Shown here piece by piece: positions 63,906 to 64,000 of a stretch of DNA of 64,000 nucleotides. A program made the translations under genes and the position numbers. The notes beneath the pieces were generated by a model. It was not told where the DNA came from. It did not search any database and saw nothing but the letters and a program-made list of their open reading frames with translations. The stretch spans positions 77,531-141,530 of the forward strand of contig NZ_CAMYFP010000004.1 of the NCBI RefSeq assembly GCF_947255105.1, given 5' to 3'. Source of the DNA: an uncultured Campylobacter sp. Its GTDB lineage: Bacteria > Campylobacterota > Campylobacteria > Campylobacterales > Campylobacteraceae. Every line of letters starts with the position of its first letter. The first letter of the stretch is position 1.

Positions 63906-63945
63906 CTGTTATTTTATAGATAGTAATTAAACTTAGTTGCTACTA

Positions 63946-64000
63946 TTACTTCCCCTCTACCTTTATATCATCTTTTATAGCTTCAAACTTCTTAGCACCT
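63946..64000 (-). CDS. C-terminal end of a gene cut by the window
   Basis: Seventeen codons on the minus strand, ending TAA, read GAKKFEAIKDDIKVEGK. The frame is open to the window edge. A hairpin follows the stop. Too little sequence for identification. Confidence 0.4.
   Translation of the reverse strand, partial: GAKKFEAIKDDIKVEGK

Larger units (their letters stand above)
63207..63945. other. Decayed, non-coding stretch
   Basis: More than 700 bases with no ORF of normal length. Besides the nuclease fossil, minus-strand frames at about 63416-63600 keep protein-like pieces (KTYDECEKILADERDRIIKK, then TAG, and DLTDKIWQEYSKEK in another frame), which look like a broken gene. There are many A/T-rich runs and a direct repeat of 16 bases at 63729-63744 and 63776-63791. 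It appears to be an eroded mobile or accessory block. Confidence 0.5.

Noticed and set aside
1..64000. CRISPR array, insertion sequence, rRNA or origin of replication
   Set aside because: No regularly spaced repeats, no transposase-like ORF with terminal repeats, no rRNA-like stretch and no dnaA-box cluster were seen on reading.

Overview
The window looks like a chromosomal segment of a Campylobacter-type Campylobacterota (epsilonproteobacterium). The DNA is AT-rich, genes are packed with many 1-4 bp stop/start overlaps, and -10 boxes read TATAAT. The gene content is characteristic: ciaB, a cadF-like OmpA protein, a single-chain pyruvate:flavodoxin oxidoreductase, the cbb3 oxidase locus, the dimeric dUTPase, DUF507, DUF4006 and selC. 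From memory, about 25.5-46.7 kb keeps the C. jejuni order por - HAD phosphatase - cadF - rpsI - rplM - addA - addB - fixH-like - ccoPQON - two-component pair - carA position - DUF507 - purA. The left end matches the fabF/accA/acpP/fabG/gpmI/mraY/murD neighbourhood. The species is not identified, and C. jejuni itself is unlikely given the differences in gene content.

Layout. 0-7.4 kb: fatty-acid synthesis (accA, fabF, acpP, fabG), gpmI, the peptidoglycan genes mraY-murD, and tRNA-Phe. 7.4-13.7 kb: a lipid A phosphoethanolamine transferase, dUTPase, an LTA-synthase-like envelope sulfatase, a UPF0306 protein and a Fur-box-preceded operon (DUF2325, unknown protein, fldA flavodoxin). 13.9-20 kb: ciaB (M3/DPP-like HExxH fold), a tiny lipoprotein, a YcxB-like protein, a phosphohexomutase, brnQ and a second flavodoxin. 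20-29.1 kb: dsbD, the three-domain LplT-PlsC-Aas fusion, and por/nifJ. 29.2-47.6 kb: the long minus-strand block with cadF, ribosomal proteins, addAB, cbb3 oxidase plus accessory membrane proteins (one of them an unlisted 33-residue ORF), a sensor kinase/regulator pair, a TauE-like protein, a stand-alone CarA N-terminal domain, DUF507, purA and hisZ. 47.6-54.5 kb: a PAS-GGDEF protein, selC, and an Mla-like lipid transport operon. 54.6-58.1 kb: modE and modA-mop-modC-modB. 58.2-62.5 kb: queC, a polyprenyl-phosphate sugar transferase, and a second EptA-like enzyme coupled to a PAP2 lipid phosphatase. 62.5-64 kb: an S24 phage-type repressor followed by about 0.7 kb of decayed coding DNA and the end of another gene.

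Two themes recur. The first is low-potential electron transfer: por, two flavodoxins and cbb3 oxidase, probably tied to iron through a Fur box. The second is envelope modification: three alkaline-phosphatase-fold transferases, a PAP2 phosphatase, the Mla system, lysophospholipid reacylation and a glycan-initiating transferase. I found no CRISPR array, insertion sequence, rRNA or intact prophage. The best candidates for something new are the truncated CarA at the carA position, the small ORFs outside normal size limits, the Ser-nucleophile LTA-synthase-like enzyme, and the repressor/decay zone at the right edge. I did not find a convincing complete new defence or mobile system.
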